A DNA stretch of 64,000 nucleotides from Rutpela maculata (taxonomy: Eukaryota > Arthropoda > Insecta > Coleoptera > Cerambycidae). Of the stretch, positions 10,531-22,559 are shown one piece after another (the stretch's first letter is position 1; each line of letters begins with the position of its first letter). Location: positions 138,705,677-138,769,676 of the forward strand of contig OW386290.2 of assembly GCA_936432065.2 (NCBI GenBank), written 5' to 3'. Position numbers and translations under genes: made by a program. The notes beneath the pieces are model-generated. The model had not been told where the DNA came from and did no database searches. It saw only the letters and a program-made list of their open reading frames with translations.

Positions 10531-12572
10531 ATCAGTTTTTTATTAATTCTACGATCAAACTGAGTAAAGTGGAAGAGGGATATGTTAAAGGTGCCGCTGA
10601 TAATTTACCTAAAGTGGACTTTTGAAATAGTGAATAATTTTTTTATAACAAAACTTTTCTCAGATAAAATATTTGTTCAGAAAACCACTTTTTTCGTCTT
10701 TCAATATCAAGTGGTACTGTCAAAAATAATATTGAGGGAGCATTTTCACTAGTATTATTAATACAAAGATACAAAACAAACTTTTTAGGCATTTTGATAA
10801 TCTATTACAACTCATAATTAATTAAAAAGTGCTGTCAATAAATAGAGGTTATATTTTATATTTTTTACGGCCATCTTATGCAACAATGTAACCGACTTTT
10901 TATTGGATTTCAGGGCGTTGACGTCACAACGCGCTAATTTATGGATGTTTAAAATGAACTCAATATTTTTCATACTTCGTTATTTTTTTGTTACTATTAG
11001 TAAAATTAAAAAGATAATAAATATGCCATAAATCATTTTTTTACGTGAGTTAAGTATTTCAGCAATATTTTTTTTCTGCGAAAACCTATTTTTGACGTCA
11101 CTTTTGGGATAATGTTGAAATGTTTAGGGTGTATGGTACATAATACTCTGCAAATTCCATTCATGTAATAAAAGCTATTTTGAAAATAATATCTCTTGGA
11201 ACTCACTGGTTCTCATCACTGTAATTAACTGGACGACGCGCGACGGTGAAATTTTATTTCATAATTTTTAGTGACTTTTTCAAAGGCGGATAAATTATTT
11301 ACAAAAAAAATTACCAATAACATTTTCGTGAGAGCAACAGCTGCAGCTATCTTAGCAAGCTAGCACTGTCTTACACCTTCAGACGTAATTCTACTAGATC
11401 AAACCAGTTGATAATATGCGCGGGTATTTCTGTAACAGATAATTAAAGACTCAGAATATTATATTAATGTGTATTGTTGACTATCGCTAAGGGGAAAGTG
11501 CAATTTGCAACGAAGCGAAATAAGATAATAGTTGCAAGAAAATAATTAACTCTTGACGGTTCATGACGACTGTGTTAGCAGTTCCCTTGTTTAGCAGCGG
11601 GTACATAAATATCCTCAACTAGAGAGTTACGTTTTAATTTCTATTAGGGACATTAATTCTATTGTATCGACACATTTGTGTCGAAATAAATGTGGTTTAT
11701 TCTGTAAAACACAAATAAGGGATCATGAAAAGTTGTTAAAGAAGCACAGCAATCGATAACCAATTATTGAGTATTTACAAATACCCTCGGAATGAAGGGA
11801 CTGAGGAATTGACTTTAAGATTTCAAATCTTAAAGCCAATTCTTGTGTAAACAACTGCAGTATTACGCAACGCAGAATTTTGTTATATTATTCACGGTGA
11901 TAAGTCGAGTCGTAAGTCGAGCTTTCTTCAGCGTTAACAGAGCCGGATTTGACTTAATATTTAATTTTTCAATAAATATTATACACATTTTTTTATGAAT
12001 TTTTCCGTAATTTCTTCCTTATTTATGTCGTTATTTATAATAAACTGCCTATTGTATTTCTGTAAAACGAAATTATATTACTGACGACGAATTTTTAACA
12101 ACCTGGACAACTACATCTTTAAATTACGAAAAAATTATACGCATTGTACATAATGTCTACGTTCTCTTTGAAATAGATTTGCAATTAGAAAAGTAAATGT
12201 GTCGGTAATCGACTTTTTGCTATGTTATTTAAATTTTAAAAATATTTAACTATATCGTGAGCACAGTACGAAGAAAGTGTTTAGATTTAATATCAAATAC
12301 AAACAAAAGTTTGTTGTATGCTTTACTTGTATCTTCAGATCTACTGATTTCTAGCCTATCAACAATGACAGTAAAAGTGGATCCCTTCCATTGAAAGTAA
12401 TCTCATTGCTTTTGCCATCAAATATTTCAAATATTATTCATGATAGTAGTGATAACGACATTTATTGCCAACACTGTACACATATTATAGAATATTTTTT
12501 ATATATTTAATAAACCATACTTTCTTATTTTTTTCCCTTTAAACATAATCTAAGGTTTATTCTGATCAAATG
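10531..12572. other. Unassigned AT-rich region
   Basis: No gene is recognised. The only clear structure is the hairpin at 11806-11842. Confidence 0.5.
11806..11842. repeat. Near-perfect 37-bp inverted repeat
   Basis: GAATTGACTTTAAGATTT is followed after one base by AAATCTTAAAGCCAATTC. The arms are 18 bp with a single mismatch. Confidence 0.85.
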
Positions 12573-13303
12573 ACAATTACTTCCACATCCAGTGGAAGTA
12601 TAGTAACGACAAAAAAATTTTTAAAAATTTTTATTGTTCAAATAGGCTTAAAATGTCAGAAAACATCGAGATTTTAAGTTTGAGCGAAAAAAAAATTTCT
12701 GTCTGTCGGTCTGAAGTGTCGGTCTGTCTGTCTGTCTGTCGGTCTGTCTGTCTGTAACTTTTTTTTTGTGCGCACGTTTACTCTGGAACCGTTTAAGATA
12801 TTGACTTGAAATTTGGTACACGTATGTACTTTAACGAGATCTGGAACTAGATTATATTTTCATGTTGTTCCGACGAAGGGTTGGGGGTAAATTGGGGTAA
12901 ATTTAGGGTAAATGGGTAAATCAAGCAGGTAGGAGTCCATAAAATTGGTATTTAGTATATACAAGAGAAGTTAAGGTCTCAAAAAAATTTTCGGCATTAG
13001 CCACCCCCATTACCACTCCCATCCCCTTATTAAAGGGGATGAAAAAAAATGTGATTTAGTGTATGTACAAGAACCAGAAACCTCAAAATATTTTTCACTT
13101 CATACACCCCCACTACCCACTACCACCTCCCTATCACCACCACCACCCCACTACCGATGTGGGGTATCGTTTTATGGGTTTTTGGGGTAGAGGATTTCAA
13201 ATATTATATTATTAAAGTTCCATAAACAATTATTTCCACATACACAGTTTTTTCGTTATGAGTGACTTAGATAGAGAATCTGGATGTGGAAGTAGTGATT
13301 CCT
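12573..13303 (-). repeat. Palindrome-ended repeat family, copy B (near full length)
   Basis: Reads from TACTTCCACATCCAGTGGAA (the 3' palindrome) through a GTCTGTCTGTCT tract (12720-12757) to CTGGATGTGGAAGTAGTGAT and GGACAGCGGTTTTTTT on the plus strand. All blocks of the 44211 copy are present in reverse complement. Confidence 0.93.
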
Positions 13304-13368
13304 TGGACAGCGGTTTTTTTATTTAAACCGAAACTGGCTATTATTGATTAAAAAAAATTGTATTATGA

Positions 13369-13825
13369 TTAATAAACTTCAAATTCTACTTCAACAATTA
13401 AATGTTCTTCTCTTTTTTCTTCTTCGCTTACTTCTTCTTTCTCTTGTTGCTGGATATCTGTAGATTGCTCTAAGAAACAAGACGGATCAGATTCATTGAT
13501 ATTATAAGCATTATAATCTGTTGTATTAGATTCAACATTGGAGCAAGACTGGCCTTGGCAACTACCACATATTATTGCACAAAATAATCCGACTTTTTCA
13601 CAGCCACAATTATAATTACAACCCTTCGTGCAATTACAGAAAATAATATTGAGAAGTTTGCTTGGAGCAGGCGGGAGTAGAGTCTGAATTGGCTCCAAAC
13701 CGTTATTGTTCAACAATCATCCCCAGTCTTCAGGGTCCAATTCGTTACCTAGCCATACTTGAACTTGATAATAGACACGATATAAATGTTGATAAGCAGC
13801 ACCAGATGTTGAGGAAGACAGGACA
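13369..13825 (-). pseudogene. C-terminal fragment of a CXC-domain TE protein (copy 1)
   Basis: The minus strand reads TSGAAYQHLYRVYYQVQVWL, then GNELDPEDWG, a TGA where the other copies have Trp (WGW), then LEPIQTLLPPAPSKLLNIIF and the cysteine cluster CNCTKGCNYNCGC and GLFCAIICGSCQGQSCSN. This cluster (CxCxxxCxxxCxC...CxxxCxxCxGxxC) is a tesmin/TSO1-like CXC motif. The same order of blocks occurs at 53565-53868 and 63300-63618. An acidic, non-conserved tail (QQQEKEEVSEEEKREE) ends at the stop at 13369. The N-terminal two thirds of the protein are missing. I infer a transposon-borne gene; a domesticated CXC regulator is less likely, because the copy has an in-frame stop and lies between repeats. 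Confidence 0.75.
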
Positions 13826-13865
13826 ACTGTACACTTTTATTGTTCCTGTTCCATTCGTAGGATAA

Positions 13866-16080
13866 AAAGTATAGGGACCTTTTTTGTATTTGTACGATAA
13901 CGCTTACCGTTTAAGAGATATTTGCGAAAAACCGATTCTCTTTACTTATGACCTTGAATAATTTTTTTAGCCCTAGTGAAATTAATAGGGACTTCTGATG
14001 TTTCATTTGTAATGATAGATTTAAGGTCTATACCAATTTTTAGCTCTATGCAAATTTTTCCGAGGTTAAATGTCTGTTTTTACTGGATATACCTACTTGT
14101 TTTTTTTTTCAACGACTCAATTCAAAAAGGTATAATGTAAATATTATATATGATCATGTAACTGCGACCACGGCAAAATTATAAGGATGTAATACGCCAA
14201 GATTCATGTTTTTCTTGCTGTGTTATTCATTTATTAGAAATTACAGCCGAATAAATTAAATATGCACAGTTATAGTCATTAAAAGGTAATAATCTTATTA
14301 ATAATTATTTAATTACATTAACAATTAATTACTATGTATCTATCTAATGCAACAAAAAACTGTTTCAGCAATATTCTTAATGCCCGAGCCGTATACCCAG
14401 GACAGGTTCCCGTCTCCTATTTTACTAACGGGTCTGACAGACATTAAAAAATTCCAAGCCATTTGCTCTTATTTATATTCATTATCTAAGTTTCTCTCAT
14501 ATACACATGTTAAAATTTATCGCGGAAGAGTTCGCTATTACGGTTGCAGATAGACAGGATCGTCACTAGAAGCGGACGGAGGTGTTTTAATTGATATTAA
14601 CTTAGTCTAGCGAAAAATGTGATTTAGAGAGCGGGATTTTTTTCGACACCGGTGGAAGAATCAGGGTTATGATGGAAAAAGTACCTGACTTGTAAAATTG
14701 AAACCTTCACTCGGATCGGCACACGGTTTTTTGCATTTTGTTTGGGAACCCTCAAAGATCATTTCCTACCCTCATATTATAAAGGTTCGCACCCTTCACA
14801 TTTTTTAAATAAACAATAAATTAACAATTTAGTTAACAAATGCAATATCTCGGAAAATAAGCTTGATTTTTTAGTGAAAATCATATCCTGGGTAGTTTTT
14901 GGGGTCCCTAATTACGAATCTGAAATCGAAAAAATGAAAATCGAAGATGACGGTCAGAAAACTGCGATTCTTCCTATAAAAATTTTAAAATTACGACGAT
15001 GGACTTCAAATTCGAAAACTCTTAAGAGATGAAAATTTTGAGAACACAATTGATGACCTTGAGAGAGCAGTAGGGTAAGTTTTAGTAACATAATTAAAGG
15101 ATCTCTTGGAAACCCGAAGAACCCAGACTATATAAACAGAGTGCCGGAAATTCTTAAGAATTCACAGAACCTGGATTGCCTAATGAACCTACAATTACAC
15201 TTCATGCACTCCCATATAAATTTCTTTCCTGAAAATCTAGAACATTATAGTGAAGAGCAAGGAAACGGCTTCACCAAGATATTGGCGAGATGAAGCGTCG
15301 ATATCAAGGAAATTTATAAAAAAAAATTTTTAGGATATGGGAAAAATGTTAACGTGATGGGTTAATGCTGACCACGGATTCGGTTTCAACGGCCCAATAT
15401 ACATAGGTAAAGTGGTTAGCTCGTTTAGTTATTCCCCAAAATACGTATAGGTATAGTAATCTGTTGGGTAGTGCAAAACTTTCTTTATGTGCCTATGTAA
15501 TTAAAGAAGAAAATGTGAGGGAGGACAATAATATTTGGTGTGTTGTTAACACAACTGTTAATGAAGAAACATGCTGCACATTTAGTGAAAGTATACAGTT
15601 AGATGAGCCTAAGAAATAACTAATTAAAAAACGATGGTAGAACATAATATTTGGAATGTAGTTCACATAACTGCCAAGGAAGAAACCTCGGTGTACTTTT
15701 AATAAAATATATGCAGTTACACAGTTACATTTATGCTTATATTGAAAATACGATGCACCGGGTGGTCAAAAAAAATATTAATTTTAACGGTGGAGGACTA
15801 TAATTTTCATTGTCCAAATCAATAAAATAACGTTCTTATCAGTGATAACAGTTTTGATGGATTTGAATATAATAATTGATCCTAACACGAAATATACCTG
15901 ATATACCTTTTTAATAACATATAAAGCGTGCTCTCTCAGTTGAAAAAATAATTAATAAATAAAAGAGGAAAGTTTTATGTAGACATCTCTACAGATTTTT
16001 TTTTTTGACTCAGATCGTTTTTGAGACACTGTAGGTAATTTTTACATCCTGAGGAATACGGTTTTCGCTATCCACTATAA
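13866..16080. other. Unassigned region with short tandem echo
   Basis: No gene was recognised. Around 15510-15730 a roughly 120-bp unit containing AATAATATTTGG(T/A)(G/A)TGT.GTT and GAAGAAAC is repeated twice in diverged form. Confidence 0.4.
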
Positions 16081-16083
16081 AGT

Positions 16084-16984
16084 TTATGTATTACAAGAAG
16101 TGCCTCAAGGATCTATACTTGGCCACTATTGTTTATTCTGTATACAAATGACTTAAAAGATCATATCAACATAAATACTTTATATTAATATGCTGATGAT
16201 AATTCCTGTATGACAGCTGAAGAATTGGTAGTGGCTTGTGCAAATAAACTTACTAAATATCTCCAAGTATGACTAAGTATTGTGGCTCGAATGGCTTGAA
16301 CCTAAATGGAAGTAAAACTACCCTTGTTACGTTTTCTCCAAGTATTGACCTTGATTATTCGTTGTACGTCCAATTAAATGGTTTTTCCATTAAACAAAAG
16401 GACAATGTGAAATTTCTTGGCATAACGCTAGATAGTAGATTAAACTGGGAATCTTATACTAATACATTGCTATCAAGATTAAATTCGTCCTGTCATCTAA
16501 TAGATTATATGAGAAACCAGCTTTCAATAGAAGCCTAGGAATATTGTATTTTTCATGTGTGCAAAATATTTTAGAATATGCGATAATATTCTGGGGTTCT
16601 TCAGTATATTGGCAAAGAGTATTTATTAACCCAACACGCATAATTAGATGCATTATGAATGCCTCTTAGATAGATTCTTGTAAACCTTTATTTAAAGAAT
16701 TGAACATACTTACCATCCCTTTCCTGTATATATACAAATTATTCTTGTTCGTTAAACAAAATCCAACTGGGTTTAGAAGAAATAACGATATATATCGAGT
16801 AATGACAACAAGGCATGGGCCTGATCTCAGAATACCAATTTATCACCATAGATTTTATGAAAACGGTCCATATTATAACGTCATTAAGGCTTACAATGCC
16901 CTGCCAAGCGAATTAAAATCCATAAATAATACTAATTTATTTGAAAATGCAGTTTATTCTTTTAGTGATTTTTTGAATACATAA
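16084..16984 (+). pseudogene. LINE reverse transcriptase C-terminal half, broken
   Basis: Begins in motif B with QEVPQGSILG, continues LFILYTNDLKDHIN, a stop, then YADDNSCMTAEELV (catalytic YADD near 16190). After a frame change comes GLNLNGSKTTLVTFSPS and NVKFLGITLDSRLNWESYTN (the LGVxLD motif). The C-terminal part reads ILEYAIIFWGSSVYWQRVFI, then LFKELNILTIPFLYIYKLFL, and ends with NALPSELKSINNTNLFENAV and a stop at 16982-16984. Several stops and shifts are present. The 3' UTR runs to about 17250, with AATAAAG followed by a TCCTATCC-type tail. Confidence 0.87.
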
Positions 16985-17255
16985 AAAAGTTGTATTACTT
17001 GTTAATTATATTATAGACAATAGTTTAACGTATCTAAGTACTCTTTTCGATTTTTAGTTTTAGGCAAATTTTAGTTGTATGTTTTTTTTCCTTTTTTGCT
17101 GTTCTTCTTTTTTATATATTTCCCATATTTTAATGTTTCATACATTTTATTTTATTGTAAGTTATAAATATTTGATTATTTTGACAATGCTAATGTCTTT
17201 CCTTTTGCAAGATCTACAGCAATAAAGTTTATTCTCTCCTATGCTATCCTATCCG
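16985..17255 (+). mobile_element. LINE 3' UTR
   Basis: Follows the LINE stop codon and ends with GCAATAAAGTTTATTCTC and a short CTATCCTATCC repeat, consistent with a LINE 3' terminus. Confidence 0.6.
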
Positions 17256-17497
17256 ATTTTATTTAAATTCGGAGGAAAATATCAGTACTTTTTTTTCTTG
17301 TTTTTATAGCTGAGAAGGGGGTGTTATTTTGACCCAAGCTAAACGCTCCCGAATTATTGCCATTATATTTTTACTACACGTTCAAAAATGTTCGTGGTCG
17401 AGAAGCTGTAAAACATAATCGTATTCTATTGAAACCTGCCCAACTCTGGTGTTTAGATTCTTATAATCTAAGCAATTTTTGAAGTTTTAATCATCCC

Positions 17498-17535
17498 CAG
17501 ATGATGTCAACGTAGTTGACGAAACCAGCGTCGAG
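17498..17535 (+). other. Hammerhead-ribozyme-like core (Penelope-type end)
   Basis: CAGATGAT, then the helix GTCAAC-GTA-GTTGAC (perfect 6-bp stem II), then GAAAC and CAGCGTCGAG. The layout matches CUGAUGA-stem II-GAAAC of hammerhead ribozymes found at Penelope-like element ends, with one mismatch in the first core box. A related copy is at 55473-55510. Confidence 0.5.
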
Positions 17536-18330
17536 TAAAGTATTCGAGTGTCAGTATAGTGATCGAGTATTTTGGCGTTTATAGAATCAGTGTCAAGTAC
17601 TTCTATACTTTGTTGACGAGAAATAATAATAATAATAATTGTATTCATCCTTTCGATCACAATACAATGAAATAGGACATGTCAATAAATAAAATGAAAT
17701 ATAAAACATGGCTAGTTACACTATACGTACATATATACAAAAATATACAATAATACATAATCGTTTTTTTTAATCAATATGAAATGTATGATTATGATTT
17801 AAAAATTCATTGACTGAATAATAGCAGCCACTTATTAAATAGTTCTGAAATTCCTCCTTAAAAAAATATAGGGAAGCTTTTTCTTTAATTTCGATAATTG
17901 GGGTATGTGAAGTACATATACTAACACCTATGCGGACAGATATCGATAATCATTCGATTAAAAAATAAATGCCCCCCCCCTCTATATCCCCGCACCATAC
18001 CAAAAAGTTCCAGAAAGAAAAAAATTGTACTTATATGGTCTCTTCGATTACCGACTGGCAGACGGTAATCATTCGTCGTCGGATCTGCACGCTATTTCCT
18101 AGACTATAAATGACCATGTCTGTTAATTATGCAGTTAGGAATTTGTCTCGTACTTGCTAATATTCTATTTTATATATATATGAGAGAATAAGATATATAC
18201 ACGCAAGGAAACGTCAATATAGCGTGTTGCTAAAACTCTGCATGACTGAGTTTTCTGAAAGTCGAAAATTAATCGCATAACTCTTTTTTTAGCAATCAGA
18301 ACTCTCTCGCTATCAGAAGCGCCACCCCAC

Positions 18331-18472
18331 AATAGTATACCTATTGTGTATTTAGGTGTGAAAGCAATACATTCCCGGACGACGATGCAAATTGTTGGCC
18401 GAGGCGCTAGCCGAGACCAACAAGCATCGAAGTCCGGGAATGTGCTTTCACACCGAAGTACACATACTATTT
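18331..18472. repeat. Long imperfect palindrome, about 142 bp
   Basis: The left arm (AATAGTAT...GGTGTGAAAGCA..ACATTCCCGGAC) pairs with the right arm (GTCCGGGAATGTGCTTTC ACACC...ATACTATT). The centre also pairs (CGATGC...GCATCG; GGC/GCC near GAGGCGCTAGCC). It sits at the break in the LINE remnant. Confidence 0.85.
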
Positions 18473-18633
18473 TTTCTGAAATCACAATCAATATTATTAT
18501 AAATTAAGGAATTTGTATTAATGCATAACATTTCTTCATTACAATCCAACTGCTTACTAATAAATGCAATTTTAATGTGAGTTGGTTTGTCTGCGTGTAT
18601 TTATTTAGTATCTAAAATATAAACTATAAAACT

Positions 18634-18685
18634 GTACGGGAATGTTACTTTCCCGGCCTAGGCCGGGAAAGTAACATTCCCGTAC
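18634..18685. repeat. 52-bp perfect palindrome
   Basis: Each 26-base arm starts GTACGGGAATGTTACTTTCC and the arms meet at CCTAGG with no loop. It is GC-rich against an AT-rich background and shares CATTCCCG with the neighbouring palindrome at 18331. Confidence 0.95.
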
Positions 18686-19859
18686 GTTTTTGTTGATCGT
18701 TGCTTGGCAACGGATCTTTTCAGGTCTGTTTTCTAATAGTTTCTTAGCAACGGACTAAAATACTGGAATTGTGCATTTTTCGATCTGAAATCGCGCCGAA
18801 AATGTAGACATTGCCGATCGATTTCAGAAAAAATGACAATATACGATAGCACTGAATTTGTAAGGGCATAATAAACATTTATTAGTGTTACAACTCTAAC
18901 ATTATTAATGTGATATCTCCAACTAATATCACTGCCAATATGGATACCAAGAAATTTTGTCGTTTCACTTGGAGCAACTGTTAATTAATTATATGTAACA
19001 TTTATGGGTGCTTGAATTTCCTTCCTACCAAAATACTGTAGCAAAATAGTTCTTTTGGTGTTAGCAATCAATTTATTGGCACCACACCAGTTGATAAATT
19101 GTTCATAGAGAGTATTGAGCTTGTCTTGCAGCTCCTCAGGAGCGTCTACATCCTCTGCTATGGAAACGTCGTCTGCGAACAGCACAACGCATTCAGTACC
19201 AATATGAAGTGGTAATTCATTTATAAATAAAAAAAAATAAGTAGCCCCAGTACAGAACCTTGAGGAACTCCAAGATTAATACAATACTTCTCTGGTTTTA
19301 CAAAAATGTTTCCAAAGCTGAGGTACGATATTATGCATTGAAAGAAAGTTAAAAATCATTGAAAATATTTTTTTATTAATTGTTTAACGGCTCTATAAAT
19401 TTATTCTAATTATTCATTAACGTATATTATATTATGTTAAATAAATCAACATCCAAAAGAACGAAAAAAAGCGCTGATGCGGCACCAATGACGATAACTT
19501 GCTTAAACGTCTATTAACAACTTTATTTGAAATAAAACTACGAATAAACTATAAACTAAGATGTATTATTCATTATGGTTTTATGATGCTGATAATTTTA
19601 TTTAAATTGCACGCCTAATTAATTTATTCAATGATGTTATGTTTCATATATTTTAAATTACGCTAAAACTAGGTATAACTGGAATAATGTGCCGCGTTTG
19701 ACACCGGTTACTATAATTTTATTTAAATATATCTTATCTCTACATCTAGCTTTTTTATGTAAAAGAAATATAATCTATTTCACGATAAAATGAATTAGCA
19801 AATTATTATAAAAAAATATATACCTAATATTTATAAAGTAGCCTTTTTATGATAATACA

Positions 19860-20400
19860 GGGAAATTAGCCAAAAAAGGAGGAAACCTGGACAAAATTAG
19901 TAAAAACCTGAATTTTTGCGCAGGCGTTCTTTGAGGTGTCCCAAACTCAAATCTACAAAAATCCCAACATGGCTACCAAAGATATTGAAGGTCAAAGTTT
20001 TTTCCAAATATCTCGCGTCCTATGGATCAGATGCCCATGAGGTAATGTGAAAGTTGTAGACAATTAAATTATCTACAAGTTGTTTTTTTTTACCAACCAC
20101 CCCGCAACCCAACCCCCCTCTTTTCGAGATATTCAGAGTCAAAGTTTCAAAAACATGGGTTTTTGCAAATGTCTCGCGCCAAAAAAATCGGACAGCAATA
20201 GAGTTAACATAAAAGTTGTAGGAGAATTCAATTATCTACAAGATTGGTATTTTCCATTTTGCATTATTATTATTATCGACAATATTCTTCGAAACGAGGT
20301 GGCGGAGAAAGTAATAACAGACAATCAGGAGCAGCTTAAGGACCGGGCAACCCGGGCGATTGCCCGGGGCTCCAAACTGAAGGCAAAAATTGTTTAATTT
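19860..20400 (+). other. Unassigned stretch with small GC-rich hairpin
   Basis: No gene is accepted. ACCGGGCAACCCGGGCGATTG within 20342-20375 folds back (CCGGGCAA pairs with TTGCCCGG) and is sharply GC-richer than its surroundings. Two phrases with ATCTCGCG and AAAGTTGTAG.CAATT.AATTATCTACAAG-like content (20000-20070 and 20170-20250) look like a diverged duplication. Confidence 0.45.
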
Positions 20401-20698
20401 TTTTTATGTACCATTTTTATTACTTTTCATTGGAAAATAATTTCAAATAATATCAGTATCTATATCAGCTAAAATGATAATAATGCCCATTAGTCGAATA
20501 ACATTAAAACCTCCTAAATAATTCAAAAATGTAACACAAACGTTTTTGTTTAGCTATACCTCACTACTTATACCTCAAGCTTCTCGTCTTGTTATTGACT
20601 CACGCGGAGTCGATCATTAAAGATTTTGCATAAATGAATAATGTGTACAGAGTATCTTATGTAATAATCGACGCAACTTTCATGGATTAGGCCTACAT

Positions 20699-21737
20699 CT
20701 TTCCTAAGTAGTATATTAGCGTGACCCGATTAAGGCACCAATATACAGAAAGTAGATAATTTCATATTAAATAAAAAAGCGTGAATGATTAAATTTGAAT
20801 AAATGATTTAAGTATTTTCAATATTTTTTTTTCCTTTAAAATGCTAAGAATCCTATCATGTAATTCAATACATCGTCAGTATTAGCTAGAAGAGTAGTTG
20901 TTTTGATTGATTCTCCAATAATGAGTGTTTTAAAGTATTTACCTGACTAATATTAGCGTGCCCAGATTAGGGCAACAATATACAGAAAGTAGGTATTTTC
21001 ATAATAAATAAAAAGTGTGTAAGTTGTGATTTGCATAATACCTAAATAATATTCTCTAATCATGATAAAAGCAAATAAATAAAAAATAATTAATTGTAAA
21101 AATAGATCAAGAATAGGCTTGTAAATAATGAATGAATGTTTCTATACTCTACTGATGAGAACTAACGAGTTCGAAAAAACTTGTACAACTTTTCTAGAGT
21201 TGAAATAGAATGTATGGTTCAATAATTGTTGTGAATGACTGAATTTCAATAAATAATTTAAGTATTTTCAATATATTTTTTTGCCTTAAAATGCCAGAAA
21301 TCTTATCATGTAATTCAATACTTCGTCAGTATTAGCTAGAAGAGTAGTTGTTTTGATTGTTTTTCCAATAATAAGTGTTTTAAAGTGTTTTCCTAAGTAG
21401 TATATTAGCGTGACCCGATTAAGGCACCAATATACAGAAAGTAGATAATTTCATATTAAATAAAAAAGCGTGAATGATTAAATTTGAATAAATGATTTAA
21501 GTATTTTCAATATTTTTTTTTTCCTTTAAAATGCTAAGAATCCTATCATGTAATTCAATACTTCGTCAGTATTAGCTAGAAGAGTAGTTGTTTTGATTGA
21601 TTCTCCAATAATGAGTGTTTTAAAGTATTTACCTGACTAATATTAGCGTGCCCAGATTAGGGCAACAATATACAGAAAGTAGGTATTTTCATAATAAATA
21701 AAAAGTGTGTAAGTTGTGATTTGCATAATACCTAAAT
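20699..21737 (+). repeat. Higher-order tandem array, period about 690 bp
   Basis: Two large periods. In each, an A unit (about 240 bp, with ATTAGCGTGACCCGATTAAG) is followed by a B unit (with ATTAGCGTGCCCAGATTAGG). A units begin near 20712 and 21401, B units near 20951 and 21641. A shared TTTAAGTATTTTCAATAT block follows A1 (20812), B1 (21258) and A2 (21500). B1 has about 210 bp more than A. The two periods are nearly identical, so the duplication is recent compared with the A/B divergence. Confidence 0.9.
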
Positions 21738-21816
21738 GAGAAAATGGTATAATTGAAACAAGTGCTTATAGAAAACCAACACATACCAACAGAGGTGTTA
21801 AGAGGGGTGTTTTAAA

Positions 21817-22443
21817 ATGTTTGTAAGATATAGGGCCAAAATCATTGCTTCTAATGATGAAATATTAAACAATGAGAAACTGTTTATAAAAGAGGTCCTT
21901 ATAAACAATCAATACCCTGAAACCTTTTTTGATAACACCTTCATAAATATTGAAAATAACAATCAGATACAACAAAAACCTGAAAAACGTTACACAGCGT
22001 TAATTCCTTATGTACACGGATTATCCGAAAAGTTACCCCGTATAGATGATAGATTTGATATTAGGACGGTATTTCAAAGGAGCAACACTTTTCTGACAAA
22101 GACAAAACCGAAAAACCACGAGCAAATTTAAAAAAACTGTGTGAGTGTAACAGATATTACGTGGGTGAGTCATCCAGACAGTTCATTGTAAGATTGGGTG
22201 AACACAAGAATTATATCAGGAAAAATGGAATTCAGAAGTCGACGATTTGCGAACACGCTTGAGAGATCGAACATAGAATAAACTGGGACTCGGCAAAAAT
22301 TTTAACAAAAGAGGCGGATAGCAAAAAAAAAATTAAAGAATCAGCGATAATATTTTTGAATGAGGATAGATTCGTCGAATTGTTCCATAGATGTTTGTAT
22401 AACCTGGTTGCCAATGTTAAAAGAAGAACTTCACAAACTTAAC
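21817..22443 (+). pseudogene. Penelope-like element C-terminus with GIY-YIG endonuclease
   Basis: The upstream part reads YTALIPYVHGLSEKLPRIDD then RFDIRTVFQRSNTFLTKT, the linker seen after the RT of Penelope-like elements (YVxGxSEKIxRI...KT). After a stop and frame change near 22130 comes the endonuclease: CECNRYYVGESSRQFIVRLG and EHKNYIRKNGIQKSTICEHA, then a TGA where Trp is usual, then RINWDSAKILTKEADSKKKI and KESAIIFLNEDRF, with a stop near 22441. The YYVGESSR...R..EH pattern is the conserved GIY-YIG core. One frameshift and one nonsense codon make it defective. The RT domain is absent, and tandem-repeat sequence lies immediately upstream. Confidence 0.88.
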
Positions 22444-22559
22444 ATTGTATGAAATAACTGTTAACTATATCAACAGTTCTATGTAAGTAGTAAGTATCTA
22501 TGGATAATATTGAATATTGTATATAACAAACATATTCTTAGAGTTATGTATTTATCATA

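Larger units (their letters stand above)
17626..19325 (-). pseudogene. LINE remnant, minus strand, interrupted by palindromic DNA
   Basis: Three colinear pieces of one minus-strand LINE. First, 19325-18880: LGVPQGSVLGLLIFFLFINE, then VVLFADDVSIAEDVDAPEEL (catalytic FADD) and NWCGANKLIANTKRT. Second, 18345-18165: TIGILLWGGASDSERVLIAK followed by KRVMRLIFDFQKT (the C-terminal WGxS..RVxxxQKRxxRxIF block). Third, about 17920-17760: IIEIKEKASLYFFKEEFQNY then a stop after a SVNEFL-like block. The element ends at a (TTATT)n-like tract, 17640-17621. The gap at 18346-18880 holds two palindromes and is likely inserted DNA. Confidence 0.8.

Noticed and set aside
12720..12757. Independent microsatellite locus
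   Set aside because: The GTCT tract recurs at the same place in several copies of a dispersed repeat, so it belongs to that element.
13369..13825. Host CXC-domain regulator (tesmin/LIN54-like)
   Set aside because: Only one cysteine cluster is present, with an in-frame stop, and similar fragments occur three more times inside transposon-like structures.
20080..20397. 105-codon open frame
   Set aside because: Overlaps diverged non-coding repeat phrases and a GC-rich hairpin; no family signature.
20699..21737. CRISPR array
   Set aside because: Units are hundreds of bases long and tandem without spacers; the sequence is eukaryotic.
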